A stretch of 64,000 nucleotides of DNA, taken from Paenibacillus sp. YN15 (GTDB taxonomy: Bacteria; Bacillota; Bacilli; Paenibacillales; NBRC-103111). The DNA is taken from positions 37,411 through 101,410 of the forward strand of contig NZ_QMFA01000009.1 of assembly GCF_003285005.1 (NCBI RefSeq), in the 5' to 3' direction. Shown here in pieces: positions 1-8,190 of this stretch. The stretch's first letter is position 1. Each line of letters starts with the position of its first letter. The notes under the pieces were generated by a model, which was given only the letters and a program-made list of their open reading frames with translations, made no database searches and was not told where the DNA came from. Position numbers and translations under genes: made by a program.

Positions 1-17
1 CCCTTTTATTGATTTTC

Positions 18-150
18 ACGGACACACCATTCGTTATTTCGCTCCAGAAGCAGGAAGACCCATTGGTTTTGCGGATTTAACGGATTCTGTGTCCGCGTCG
101 GAGCAAAAAAGGCCAATTTTGGCGAATTAGCGGAACCTGGGTCCGTACAA
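18..150. repeat. intergenic inverted/direct repeat unit
   Basis: The first 254 bases hold no convincing gene. Two imperfect direct copies lie at about 75-100 and 128-152, both of the form GCG(G/A)ATT..CGGA..CTG.GTCCG. The stretch at 18-43, with ACGGACACA and CGTTATTTCGC, is an imperfect reverse complement of the second copy. The arrangement resembles a dispersed, hairpin-forming intergenic repeat; a related motif appears near 61500. Confidence 0.45.
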
Positions 151-254
151 TGAGAAGCAGCATGGCGCAGAACTGCATGATGCATGATGCAGGTAGTCTG
201 GGAGATGCTAGTTGAGAGGCCTCTCGCATGGAAAAAGTGCTGTTTTGCAAAGGA

Positions 255-917
255 CTACTGAAGCTCCGGCTGAAGAAACTCGCGGAAATTCTGCTGCAGA
301 AACATGGAGTTGATATCCTCCCGGAGGTGGCGGTCAATAAGCTCGGGAAGATGGGGGCCGTCTCCCTGGATCAGTCCCTCCAAAATCCGGCAGTGCTCCT
401 GGAAGAGGTCCTGGAGCTTTTCCTGCTTCAGCAGATGCAGCCTGCGGTAGCGGGCATAATGGACATTGGATTGCTGCAGCAGATTCCACAGATAGGAGCG
501 TCCCGCCAATTGAAACAGGGTCCGGTGGAAGGCGTCGTCGCACTCCATGAACTGTTCATGGGCGTTGTCGGCGGAGGCAATAGCCTTCTCCTGGGCAGCA
601 AGGTTATCCCTAAGCTCCAGAATGCCGGGCAGCGGCAATCTGCCGGAGAGGCTTTGCAGAATTTCTTTTTCCAGCACGCTGCGCAGGAAGATCATCTGCT
701 CCACGGATTCCAGATCGATATAGGAAACCACATTTCCTTTTTTGGGATAAATATTCATATATTGCTCCAAAGCAAGCTGCTTGAGGACATCCCGGAGAGG
801 CGTCCGTGAGATCTGAAACTGCTCTGACATGGCCGTTTCGCTGAGAATGGTGCCGGGCTTTAGTGCCAGAGTCACAATATCCCGTTTTAAGGTTTGCAAA
901 ATTTCCTCTTTCCGCAT
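255..917 (-). CDS. GntR family regulator with FCD domain (probable uxu repressor)
   Basis: A 220-residue transcription factor with an N-terminal GntR winged helix (about residues 8-75, including the segment FQISRTPLRDVLKQL) and a C-terminal all-helical FCD ligand domain that normally binds small carboxylates or sugar acids. I place the start at the ATG at 917 because AGGGGATTGCC precedes it; the open frame runs on to 965, but that part holds the operator-like TTAGTATACAAC. It is divergent from uxuA-uxuB, whose promoter carries a matching palindrome, so it is most likely the hexuronate-responsive repressor of that operon and of itself. The family assignment is firm; the effector (fructuronate, mannonate or similar) is inferred from context. 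Confidence 0.85.
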   Translation of the reverse strand: MRKEEILQTLKRDIVTLALKPGTILSETAMSEQFQISRTPLRDVLKQLALEQYMNIYPKKGNVVSYIDLESVEQMIFLRSVLEKEILQSLSGRLPLPGILELRDNLAAQEKAIASADNAHEQFMECDDAFHRTLFQLAGRSYLWNLLQQSNVHYARYRRLHLLKQEKLQDLFQEHCRILEGLIQGDGPHLPELIDRHLREDINSMFLQQNFREFLQPELQ

Positions 918-954
918 GGCAATCCCCTGTCTTTTGAATAAGATCATGTGAGAA

Positions 955-966
955 TTAGTATACAAC
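955..966. promoter_or_regulatory. GntR-type half-conserved operator upstream of the regulator
   Basis: TTAGTATACAAC shares the GTATAC core and right half of the perfect operator at 1089-1100. It lies just upstream of the regulator's chosen start, which fits autoregulation. Confidence 0.45.
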
Positions 967-1049
967 AGTTTCGGATAATCTGAAAGCGGAGGATACTTGC
1001 AGAAGTGAAATTTCTTCTTTATTCGGTGTATTTCCTTGTTATATCATGA

Positions 1050-1079
1050 TTGACACAGAGAAGCTTTGTCGCTTATGAT
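1050..1079 (+). promoter_or_regulatory. promoter of uxuA-uxuB
   Basis: TTGACA at 1050-1055 and TATGAT at 1074-1079 are separated by 18 bases. They match the sigma-A consensus at 6/6 and 5/6 positions and sit about 50 bases upstream of the uxuA start. The operator at 1089-1100 would overlap the start of transcription. Confidence 0.75.
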
Positions 1080-1088
1080 CAAATCAGA

Positions 1089-1100
1089 CTTGTATACAAG
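1089..1100. promoter_or_regulatory. GntR/FCD operator
   Basis: CTTGTATACAAG is a perfect 12-base palindrome, the kind of site bound by GntR regulators of the FCD group. It lies 10 bases after the -10 box of the uxu promoter, where bound repressor would block initiation. Confidence 0.7.
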
Positions 1101-1129
1101 ATGAAATTTACTTAGGAGGATTTCTGCAG

Positions 1130-2206
1130 ATGAACATGACTTGGAGATGGTATGGGGAAGGCAACGATTCCATTACATTGGATCACGTCCGGCAAATTCC
1201 CGGCGTAATGGGAATTGTCTGGTCCTTGCATGACAAGGTGGCCGGCGAGGTTTGGGAAATGGAGCGGATTCAGGCGGAGGCGGACAAGATCGTCGCCAAA
1301 GGCTTCAGCCCGGCAGTGGTGGAGAGCGTCAATGTCCATGACGACATCAAAATCGGTCTGCCCAGCCGCGACCATTACATCGATATCTATATTGACACCA
1401 TCCGCAAGCTGGCCAAGGTGGGGGTGAAGGTCATTTGCTACAACTTCATGCCCGTATTCGACTGGACGCGGACGAATCTGTACAAGGAACTGCCCGACGG
1501 CTCCAATGCATTGTTCTATGAAAAGGCGGCTATCACCGATGATCCCAAGGAAATGGCGGAGCGGATTCTATCCGGGGCCGGACACTTTACTATGCCAGGC
1601 TGGGAGCCGGAACGGATGGCGCGGCTGGATGATCTGTTCGCCGCATATGCCGGTGTTACCGAAGAAAAGCTATTCGAAAACCTGGTCTATTTCCTCAATC
1701 GGCTGATGCCGGTTTGCGAGGAGACGGATATTCGCATGGCCATCCACCCGGATGATCCCGCTTGGCCGATCTTCGGTCTGCCGCGGATTGTCCGCAGCCG
1801 GGATTCCATCCGCCGCCTTCTTGATGCCGTGGATAATCCATATAACGGTCTGACCTTCTGCACCGGCTCCCTGGGCTCCAATCCGCAGAACGATCTGCCG
1901 GCCATGATTCGGGAGTTCCATGACCGCATCTATTTTGCCCATATCCGCAATGTGAAGGTGTTCGAAAACGGCGACTTTATCGAGGTATCCCACCGGGGCT
2001 GCGACGGCAGTGTGGATGTGCCCGAGGTGGTTAAGGCTTATCATGAAAACGGCTTTAAGTGGTATGTGCGGCCGGACCACGGCAGACATTTGTGGGGCGA
2101 GGAAAAAACTTGCCGTCCAGGCTATGGACTGTATGACCGGGCATTGGGTATTATGTATTTGTTGGGAGTTTGGGACAGTCTGGAGAATACCAAAGGAGTG
2201 AAGTAA
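1130..2206 (+). CDS. uxuA: mannonate dehydratase
   Basis: 358 residues, a usual length for the Firmicute enzyme. It dehydrates D-mannonate to 2-keto-3-deoxygluconate (EC 4.2.1.8) in the cytoplasm, in the glucuronate branch of hexuronate catabolism. The TIM-barrel xylose-isomerase-like fold is suggested by the conserved metal-site segments HPDDPAWPIFGLPRIV (about residues 205-220) and RPDHGRHLWGE near residues 315-325. The start ATG follows AGGAGG with good spacing. It is one base upstream of uxuB and is probably translationally coupled to it. Expression should be released from the divergent GntR regulator when a hexuronate intermediate accumulates. Confidence 0.95.
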   Translation: MNMTWRWYGEGNDSITLDHVRQIPGVMGIVWSLHDKVAGEVWEMERIQAEADKIVAKGFSPAVVESVNVHDDIKIGLPSRDHYIDIYIDTIRKLAKVGVKVICYNFMPVFDWTRTNLYKELPDGSNALFYEKAAITDDPKEMAERILSGAGHFTMPGWEPERMARLDDLFAAYAGVTEEKLFENLVYFLNRLMPVCEETDIRMAIHPDDPAWPIFGLPRIVRSRDSIRRLLDAVDNPYNGLTFCTGSLGSNPQNDLPAMIREFHDRIYFAHIRNVKVFENGDFIEVSHRGCDGSVDVPEVVKAYHENGFKWYVRPDHGRHLWGEEKTCRPGYGLYDRALGIMYLLGVWDSLENTKGVK

Positions 2207-2207
2207 A

Positions 2208-3815
2208 TTGCTGACGCTTAATCTGGCGAGTCTGGTCAATGCTGCGGAGTGGGAAGCAGCAGGTGTGGAGCTGCCCCGGTTTGACCCCAAGGAGGTAGCC
2301 GCCAAAACCGCGGCCCAACCGGAATGGGTTCATTTTGGAGCGGGGAATATTTTTAGAGGCTTTGTGGCCAATGCCCACCAGAAGCTGCTGAATGAGGGCA
2401 AAGCCGCTACGGGAATTATTGCCGCCGAGGTGTTCGATCTGGAGATGATCGACAAGGTGTACAAGCCTTGCGACAATTTGACCCTGCTGGTGCTGATGAA
2501 CGCCAAGGGGGACTTCCAGAAGAAGGTGGTAGCCAGCATTGTGGACGCCATTGCGGCAGACCGCAGCCGTGAAGGGGAATTTAACCGCCTGGTGTCCATC
2601 TTCGAGACTCCTTCCTTGCAAATGGCCAGCTTCACCATTACGGAAAAAGGCTATGCCATCACCGGTCCGGACGGAGCTTATCTGGGCATCGTGCAGCAGG
2701 ATCTGGAGAAGGGCCCGGAGCAGGCAGTCCACATTATGAGCGTGGTTACGGCATTGGCCTATAAACGCTATCTCAAGGGCAAGTATCCCATGACCTTCGT
2801 CAGCATGGACAACTGCTCCCATAACGGCGACAAGCTGAAGAAGAGCATGGTTGCTGTCGCTGTGGAATGGGCCAAGCGCGGCCTGGTGGAAGAGGGCTTT
2901 GCCGCCTACCTGCAGGATGAGAGCCGGATTGCTTTCCCGCTGTCCATGATCGACAAGATTACCCCCCGTCCTTCGGAAAAGGTGCAGGAGGCGCTGCTGG
3001 CTCAAGGCATCGGCGGCATGGATATGGTGGTCACCTCCAAAAACACGTATACTGCGCCTTTTGTCAATGCGGAGATCAGCGAATATCTGGTCATTGAGGA
3101 CTGCTTCACCAACGGGCGTCCGTCTCTGGAGGAAGCAGGCGTGATGTTTACCGACCGGGATACGGTGAACAAGGTGGAGACCATGAAGGTTACCACCTGT
3201 CTGAACCCGCTGCATACGGCTTTGGCCGTGTCTGGCTGTCTCCTGGGTTATACCCTGATCGCCGATGAAATGAAGGACCCTGCCCTGCGCAAGCTGGTGG
3301 AGATTATCGGCTACAAGGAAGGACTGCCCGTTGTGGTCAACCCGGGCATCCTTGATCCAAAAACCTTCCTGGATGAGGTTATTCACGAACGGTTTGCCAA
3401 TCCGTTCATTCCGGATACGCCGCAGCGGATCGCCACGGATACCTCCCAGAAGGTGGGCATCCGGTTTGGGGAAACCATTAAGTCGTATATGAAGCGCGAC
3501 GATCTTGATCCGGCTTCCTTGACCGCTATCCCCCTGGCCATTGCGGTGTGGTGCCGTTATCTGCTGGGTGTGGATGATGAAGGCAAACCCTTCACCCTGA
3601 GCCCCGACCCGCTGCTTGCCGACCTGCAGGCGCAGCTTGCAGGAGTATCCCTGGGGGACAAGACATCCGATGTCCGGACTATTCTGGCGAATGCGCAGAT
3701 TTTCGGCGTATCCCTGGAGGAAGCCGGTTTGGCCGGCAAGATTGAAGGCATGTTCCACGAAATGCTGGCAGGCCCCGGCGCGGTCCGCAGCACCATCGAA
3801 AAATATGTAAGCTGA
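2208..3815 (+). CDS. uxuB: D-mannonate oxidoreductase / fructuronate reductase
   Basis: 535 residues, a polyol-specific long-chain dehydrogenase of the mannitol dehydrogenase family. It reduces D-fructuronate to D-mannonate with NADH (EC 1.1.1.57), the step before UxuA. The Rossmann motif FGAGNIFRGF lies near residue 44, and the catalytic K-x5-N-x2-H signature is seen in KVTTCLNPLHTA near residue 330. Translation starts at a TTG at 2208 behind AAAGGAG, one base after the uxuA stop. The family also includes tagaturonate and mannitol enzymes, but operon partnership with uxuA makes fructuronate reductase the best call. Confidence 0.92.
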   Translation: MLTLNLASLVNAAEWEAAGVELPRFDPKEVAAKTAAQPEWVHFGAGNIFRGFVANAHQKLLNEGKAATGIIAAEVFDLEMIDKVYKPCDNLTLLVLMNAKGDFQKKVVASIVDAIAADRSREGEFNRLVSIFETPSLQMASFTITEKGYAITGPDGAYLGIVQQDLEKGPEQAVHIMSVVTALAYKRYLKGKYPMTFVSMDNCSHNGDKLKKSMVAVAVEWAKRGLVEEGFAAYLQDESRIAFPLSMIDKITPRPSEKVQEALLAQGIGGMDMVVTSKNTYTAPFVNAEISEYLVIEDCFTNGRPSLEEAGVMFTDRDTVNKVETMKVTTCLNPLHTALAVSGCLLGYTLIADEMKDPALRKLVEIIGYKEGLPVVVNPGILDPKTFLDEVIHERFANPFIPDTPQRIATDTSQKVGIRFGETIKSYMKRDDLDPASLTAIPLAIAVWCRYLLGVDDEGKPFTLSPDPLLADLQAQLAGVSLGDKTSDVRTILANAQIFGVSLEEAGLAGKIEGMFHEMLAGPGAVRSTIEKYVS

Positions 3816-3931
3816 CCTTAAAAGAGCGCGTGCGCTGTCGTAAGGGGTTCCCCCAAAAAGTATGTGGAATTCTCTCCGCAGGCTGGATGGTGTTATGGAA
3901 GCCTCGAGACCGGCGGAGCCGCTTTGAGGAT

Positions 3932-4003
3932 CTCCCCCAAAATTTCATCCTTTTATGATGCCGCTCTTTGAGCGGCAGGGATGGCTTTTGGGGGATGTTT
4001 TTA
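3932..4003 (+). terminator. terminator of the uxu operon
   Basis: An outer stem pairs CCCCCAAAA (about 3934-3942) with TTTTGGGGG (about 3986-3994) and encloses a perfect inner hairpin GCCGCTC-TTT-GAGCGGC at 3960-3976; the sequence then reads TGTTTTTA. The 3816-3931 stretch holds no gene but has another TTCCCCCAAAAAG near 3843. Confidence 0.6.
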
Positions 4004-4056
4004 CTTTCGCAGGGTTTTGCCCTATGGTGGGATAAACATGAACGGAGGGAACGGCC

Positions 4057-4623
4057 ATGAAAGTAGTGTGTATCGGCGACAGCTTTACCCGCGGCTTCAA
4101 AATCAAAGCAAACGAGGCTTGGGCAGCGCTGCTTGGGGAAAGACCGGGGGTGGAGGTTCTGAACCAGGGGATCAATGGCGATTCCACCGCAGGCATGCTG
4201 TCCCGCTTCCAACGGGATGTGATCGATGCCGCGCCATCCCGCGTTATCATTGCAGGAGGCATCAACGATCTGATCCTCCGGGTTTCTCCCGATTCGGCAT
4301 GCTCCAATATGGCCACCATGGTTCATCAGGCCCGTCACTACCGGATCACGCCTATCTTGGGAATTGAGCCGCCCGTTATCCCGGATATGGCGGAGTCGTT
4401 TTGGCCGGGGATTACGGATTTCTGGCGGGTGAATCTGGAGCTGGCCGAGCTGCGGCGGAAGCTTCTATCGTTTGCCGAGGCTTTCAAGGTAGAGACTGTG
4501 GATTTTTTCGGCCGGCTGGAAGCCTATGAAGGGGAACAGAGGGCTCTATACAGCGACGGTCTTCACCTGAACGCCGAAGGCAACCGGTTGATGGCGGAGG
4601 CGGTTCAACTGGGAGAGAATTAA
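4057..4623 (+). CDS. SGNH/GDSL family hydrolase (esterase/lipase-like)
   Basis: 188 residues without a signal peptide, so cytoplasmic. Block I is CIGDSFTRGF at residues 5-14 with the nucleophile in GDS. A block-III-like segment GGINDL is near residue 67, and the block-V Asp/His pair is in DGLHLNAEG near residue 170. The domain length is that of single-domain GDSL hydrolases such as esterases, thioesterase-like enzymes and sugar deacetylases. A clear GGAGGG site precedes the ATG. It follows the uxu operon after a terminator and is probably a separate unit; the substrate cannot be told from sequence. Confidence 0.85.
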   Translation: MKVVCIGDSFTRGFKIKANEAWAALLGERPGVEVLNQGINGDSTAGMLSRFQRDVIDAAPSRVIIAGGINDLILRVSPDSACSNMATMVHQARHYRITPILGIEPPVIPDMAESFWPGITDFWRVNLELAELRRKLLSFAEAFKVETVDFFGRLEAYEGEQRALYSDGLHLNAEGNRLMAEAVQLGEN

Positions 4624-4674
4624 TCAAATATAGGTTTTGAACCGGCTGGCCGATTCAAACGTCAAACCGAACAG

Positions 4675-4703
4675 AAAGCTTGCCGATCAGGCAGGCTTTT
4701 TTC
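4675..4703 (+). terminator. rho-independent terminator
   Basis: GCTTGCC (4678-4684) pairs with GGCAGGC (4690-4696) around a GATCA loop and is followed by six T residues. It terminates the SGNH hydrolase gene. The 67-codon open frame across this hairpin is not a gene. Confidence 0.85.
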
Positions 4704-4878
4704 TATCGAGGAAGCGGCTCGACTTTTTGACAAACGCAGGTTGTCAAAGGACGATGACAGGCGTTTATCCTCACTGGATGTGGAATAAAGGGGGGAAGAT
4801 ACATTTTGCCTTTATTTCTGGGCCCAACTTGACGATATAGGTAATGTGATAGATTAACAAAAGTGAGGTGGACTTGAT

Positions 4879-5742
4879 TTGAACAGCAAGCGGAAAAAGG
4901 TTGCCTTACTCGCCTTTCTGTTAACGGGAGCTTTTGCGGCAGGGGCCGCGGCCTCCAACGGAATCGAGCGAGTGGACGCGTTTCTCCGGCCCGATTTCAA
5001 GCTGATCGTAGACGGCAAGGCCGCACAGCTGAACAAGCCGATCCTGATTTATGACGATACCAGCTATCTGCCGATCCGGGACATCAGCGGTCTGTTGAAC
5101 GCCGATGTGAATTGGGACAATTCCTCCAATACAGCTTATGTCAATTCCCGATATGCGGGACAGCCAACCATTCCAGAAGATAGTGGGGATTATAAGGAAA
5201 TTGAGATGAAAAGCCCTTCTCCTATTTTCATGAGATATCTGGGCAGAGACTATGGGATACTGACGTTTTATGGGGACTCCGGAAATTACGGAACGTATTA
5301 TCGGGTTACGGATTTAAACCGGATGGGTGTGAATACGGCAGGCGTTCTGAAGTACCGAGAGAAGAACACGCATGATTTGTATATTCAAGAGGAAGATGTC
5401 CAAAAGCTTTGGAAGGAGACTCCAGAATATCAAGGATCGTATGAGATCATTATGTCCGGAGTGAGTGATTCCAAGGTGAAGGAGTTCCTTCAAAATATGA
5501 TCCGTGATGCCATTCCTGATTATAACAGCACTGGACAATACGTTTTTTCTCCATTCACCACCGTATTCTTTGTAGATTCCGTGGAAAACCATCCAGGATA
5601 CTACGCCATGTATTTTTGGAATGAAAAGGGAGAGATCGGGATTATTATGGTTCAGCTTCAAAAAGACGATAATGGAGATCTTATGCGAAGATCCTTCAGC
5701 ATTGTCGATCTGCAATATATGCATAAGTTCTTTTCGCAATAA
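4879..5742 (+). CDS. secreted protein with copper-amine-oxidase-like N-terminal (stalk) domain
   Basis: 287 residues. A lysine-rich start and hydrophobic stretch (about residues 5-26, ending near AAASNG) form a signal peptide. The next 60 residues contain LIVDGKAAQLNKPILIYDD, SYLPIRDISGLLNADVNWD and NTAYVN, the pattern of the Cu_amine_oxidN1 beta-rich domain common in secreted Bacillales proteins; despite the name, no oxidase activity is implied. The remaining 190 residues are not recognised. The TTG start at 4879 follows AAGTGAGGTG. It stands alone between two terminators. Codon use from about 5170 on looks more AT-rich than the flanking genes. Confidence 0.75.
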   Translation: MNSKRKKVALLAFLLTGAFAAGAAASNGIERVDAFLRPDFKLIVDGKAAQLNKPILIYDDTSYLPIRDISGLLNADVNWDNSSNTAYVNSRYAGQPTIPEDSGDYKEIEMKSPSPIFMRYLGRDYGILTFYGDSGNYGTYYRVTDLNRMGVNTAGVLKYREKNTHDLYIQEEDVQKLWKETPEYQGSYEIIMSGVSDSKVKEFLQNMIRDAIPDYNSTGQYVFSPFTTVFFVDSVENHPGYYAMYFWNEKGEIGIIMVQLQKDDNGDLMRRSFSIVDLQYMHKFFSQ

Positions 5743-5832
5743 AACTACATAATATTGGCAATGCAGAAAGAGTTTGTTGAACGATTGCTGCACAACCACT
5801 TGTCCGAAATCCATGCACCAGGACATACTGCC

Positions 5833-5865
5833 AAAGCAGCTTCGCCCATCCGAAGCTGCTTTTTC
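5833..5865 (+). terminator. rho-independent terminator
   Basis: AAAGCAGCTTCG (5833-5844) and CGAAGCTGCTTT (5851-5862) form a perfect 12-bp stem with a CCCATC loop and a short T-run, ending the preceding secreted-protein gene. A TATAAT hexamer at 5919-5924 may be the -10 box of the next gene; no good -35 is visible. Confidence 0.9.
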
Positions 5866-5965
5866 AGGTTTTTCTGCAACTTTTCAAAATTCGGGTGGAG
5901 TTGTGGCGCAGAACCCTTTATAATATGACAAGTAGATTTTATAAAGGAAAAGGTGTTTACACTCC

Positions 5966-7522
5966 ATGAGTATATTAAATGTTGAAAACCTGAGCCACGG
6001 TTTTGGAGACCGCGCGATTTTCCATGACGTATCATTCCGGCTGCTGAAGGGTGAGCATATTGGTCTGATCGGCGCCAACGGCGAGGGAAAATCCACCTTC
6101 ATGAATATTGTCACAGGCAAGCTCCAGCCGGACGACGGCAAGATTGAATGGGCCAAGCGCACGCGGGTAGGGTATCTGGACCAGCACGCGGTTCTGACCA
6201 AGGGGCAGAGCATCCGGGATGTACTGCGCGGGGCTTTCCAATATTTATTCGATATGGAACAGGAAATGAACGATATGTACGGCCGGATGGGTGAGGTGTC
6301 CCCGGAGGAACTGAAGCAGCTGCTGGAGGATGTGGGCACCATTCAGGACATTCTGACCAACCAGGATTTCTACCTGATCGATGCCAAAATCGATGAAACC
6401 GCCCGCGGCCTGGGCCTGACCGATATTGGTCTGGACAAGGACGTCAACGACCTCTCCGGCGGTCAGCGGACCAAGGTACTGTTGACCAAGCTGCTTCTGG
6501 AAAAGCCCGACATCCTGATGCTGGACGAGCCCACCAACTATCTGGACGAGCAGCATATTGAATGGCTGAAGCGGTATTTGCAGAGCTACGAGAATGCCTT
6601 CATCCTCATCTCCCATGACATTCCGTTTCTGAACAGCGTCATCAATCTGATCTACCATATGGAAAATCAGGCACTGACCCGGTATGTCGGGGATTACGAC
6701 TACTTCCAGCAGGTGTACGAGGCCAAAAAGCAGCAATTGGAATCTGCCTACAAGCGCCAGCAGCAGGAAATTGCCGATCTGAAGGATTTTGTGGCCCGGA
6801 ACAAGGCCAGTGTGGCGACCCGGAATATGGCCATGTCGCGGCAGAAGAAGCTGGACAAGATGGACGTTATTGAGTTGGCTAAGGAAAAACCGAAGCCCCA
6901 GTTCAACTTTAAGGATGCCCGCACCTCCGGCAAGCTGGTGTTTGAAGCGAAGGATCTGGTTATCGGGTACGACTCCCCGCTGTCGAGACCGCTCGATCTC
7001 CGCATGGAACGGGGCCAAAAAATCGCCCTCTACGGAGCCAACGGCATCGGCAAAACTACCCTTCTGCGCAGCATTCTGGGCCAGATTCCGGCGATTTCCG
7101 GTTCGGTCCAACTGGGCGATCTGCTGGAGATCGGCTACTTCGAGCAGGAGATGAAGGATGCCAGCTACAACACCTGTATTGAGGAAGTATGGCAGGAGTT
7201 CCCGGCCTTCTCCCAATTCGAGGTGAGGGCGGCGCTGGCCAAGTGCGGGCTGACCACCAAGCATATTGAGAGCAAGGTAGCGGTATTAAGCGGCGGCGAA
7301 AAGGCCAAGGTCCGCCTCTGCAAGCTGATTAACCGGGAAACCAACCTGCTGGTATTGGACGAGCCTACCAACCACTTGGACGTGGATGCCAAGGATGAGC
7401 TTAAACGGGCGCTTAAGGCGTATAAGGGCAGCATCCTGCTGATTTCCCATGAACCGGAATTTTACCGCGACGTAGCCACCGAAACCTGGAACTGCGAATC
7501 GTGGACGACGAAGGTGTTTTAA
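5966..7522 (+). CDS. ABC-F family ATPase (YkpA-like)
   Basis: 518 residues with two ABC ATPase cassettes and no membrane segments, the layout of ABC-F proteins that act on ribosomes. The first cassette has Walker A GANGEGKST (about residue 36), signature LSGGQRTK and Walker B ILMLDEPTNYLD; the second has GANGIGKTT, LSGGEKAK and LLVLDEPTNHLD. A charged linker rich in Lys and Gln (about residues 245-315) joins them. It resembles the YkpA/YbiT subgroup; whether it mediates antibiotic resistance or general translation control cannot be judged. The C-terminal 32 codons and the terminator are repeated at 9697-9884, so the gene's 3' end was a site of rearrangement. Confidence 0.92.
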   Translation: MSILNVENLSHGFGDRAIFHDVSFRLLKGEHIGLIGANGEGKSTFMNIVTGKLQPDDGKIEWAKRTRVGYLDQHAVLTKGQSIRDVLRGAFQYLFDMEQEMNDMYGRMGEVSPEELKQLLEDVGTIQDILTNQDFYLIDAKIDETARGLGLTDIGLDKDVNDLSGGQRTKVLLTKLLLEKPDILMLDEPTNYLDEQHIEWLKRYLQSYENAFILISHDIPFLNSVINLIYHMENQALTRYVGDYDYFQQVYEAKKQQLESAYKRQQQEIADLKDFVARNKASVATRNMAMSRQKKLDKMDVIELAKEKPKPQFNFKDARTSGKLVFEAKDLVIGYDSPLSRPLDLRMERGQKIALYGANGIGKTTLLRSILGQIPAISGSVQLGDLLEIGYFEQEMKDASYNTCIEEVWQEFPAFSQFEVRAALAKCGLTTKHIESKVAVLSGGEKAKVRLCKLINRETNLLVLDEPTNHLDVDAKDELKRALKAYKGSILLISHEPEFYRDVATETWNCESWTTKVF

Positions 7523-7640
7523 AAACTGGTTTATGCATCGCATACAGAGATACCCTGCAGCTTCAATGGTTCTTTCCACCATTGAAGGGCTGTAAGGGTA
7601 TTTTTTTTATGAAAAAAATGTTATTTTATATGGTTTATAC
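7424..7640. repeat. copy 1 of duplicated ABC-F gene end
   Basis: The last 99 coding bases (7424-7522) differ from 9697-9795 at only four positions, all third codon positions. Similarity continues through the terminator and the following AT-rich sequence (TATATGGTTTAT in both). This is the copy that belongs to the intact gene. Confidence 0.95.
7550..7608 (+). terminator. terminator of the ABC-F gene
   Basis: ATACCCT...CTTCAATGG pairs with CCATTGAAG...AGGGTAT, forming a long stem followed by a run of T residues. A diverged copy lies at 9827-9884. Confidence 0.88.
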
Positions 7641-7664
7641 CTTCTACAGGATTCGGCGCGATGT

Positions 7665-7674
7665 ATGTTATACT
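7665..7674 (+). promoter_or_regulatory. extended -10 promoter of the antitoxin-like gene
   Basis: TATACT at 7669-7674 is preceded by TGT, giving an extended TGn -10 element about 40 bases upstream of the start at 7718. No convincing -35 is seen. Confidence 0.4.
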
Positions 7675-7717
7675 GGTGATAAAACAGCGAAAAAGCTTAT
7701 GACAAGGGGGGCATCGC

Positions 7718-7987
7718 ATGGAAAAGGTCAATTCACCGGAAGAGTTGATGGAGAACATATCGAATATGAGCCGCGATAACTCTGTGTACCAATTTCATAT
7801 TCCAGGTAAAGGAAAGTTCACACTCGTCTTGCAAGAGGAAGAGCAGCGGTCCATTCAGGCCGACGTTGAGGCGAATCCGGAATTAAAATTCATGATTGAA
7901 CAAAGCAAACAGGAATTCAAGCTTGGCAAAAGCATGAGCACATCGGAGTTGCTTAAATCCTTATCTCCCGAGGACTTTCGACCATAA
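7718..7987 (+). CDS. hypothetical antitoxin-like protein
   Basis: 89 residues, highly charged, no signal peptide or membrane segment. The first half, with VYQFHIPGKGKFTLVLQEEE, looks like a small beta unit; the C-terminal half is helical and acidic, ending in LKSLSPEDFRP. An AAGGGGGG site precedes the ATG. Immediately after it, in another frame, is the remnant of a RelE/ParE-like toxin, so I infer that it is the antitoxin of a type II module whose toxin has decayed. I do not recognise the family by name. It lies inside the segment bracketed by the two ABC-F gene ends. Confidence 0.55.
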   Translation: MEKVNSPEELMENISNMSRDNSVYQFHIPGKGKFTLVLQEEEQRSIQADVEANPELKFMIEQSKQEFKLGKSMSTSELLKSLSPEDFRP

Positions 7988-8190
7988 ACCGCGTAATTTT
8001 ATGGTCTCCGGCAGTAAGATACAAGCTCTCCCAGTTTCGCAGCGAACGATTTTCCCCTGAGGAAACGTTTGATTTCATATCTCAATTCATTCTTGAAACA
8101 GAAGCTGTACTCTCCAATTCGATAATAAGCAAAGCTTATACAGAGGAATACGGATTGAATCCAAAAGCTGACCTATTGCAATTCCTTTGA
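7957..8190 (+). pseudogene. truncated RelE/ParE-like toxin remnant
   Basis: This frame is open from 7957 to a TGA at 8188-8190 but has no ATG, GTG or TTG start. From 7990 it reads RVILWSPAVRYKLSQFRS, then a run with FSPEETFDFISQFILETE and AYTEEYG. That pattern (VxWSPxxxxKL, a helical middle, then TEEYG) is like the first two thirds of RelE/ParE-fold toxins. The C-terminal part that forms the last beta strands is replaced by an unrelated tail ending in LLQFL. It overlaps the antitoxin-like gene in another frame, as toxin genes usually do. I call it a broken toxin; family assignment is by pattern recognition only. Confidence 0.5.

Noticed and set aside
77-337. 86-codon minus-strand open frame at the window start
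   Set aside because: It overlaps the end of the GntR gene and the intergenic repeat; low-complexity Ser/Arg content, no ribosome site.
2151-3758. 535-codon open frame on the minus strand opposite uxuB
   Set aside because: It mirrors the codon bias of uxuB, has no ribosome site or recognisable domain, and uxuB is unmistakable.
4637-4840. 67-codon open frame after the SGNH hydrolase
   Set aside because: It runs through a clear rho-independent terminator, has no ribosome site and no recognisable content.
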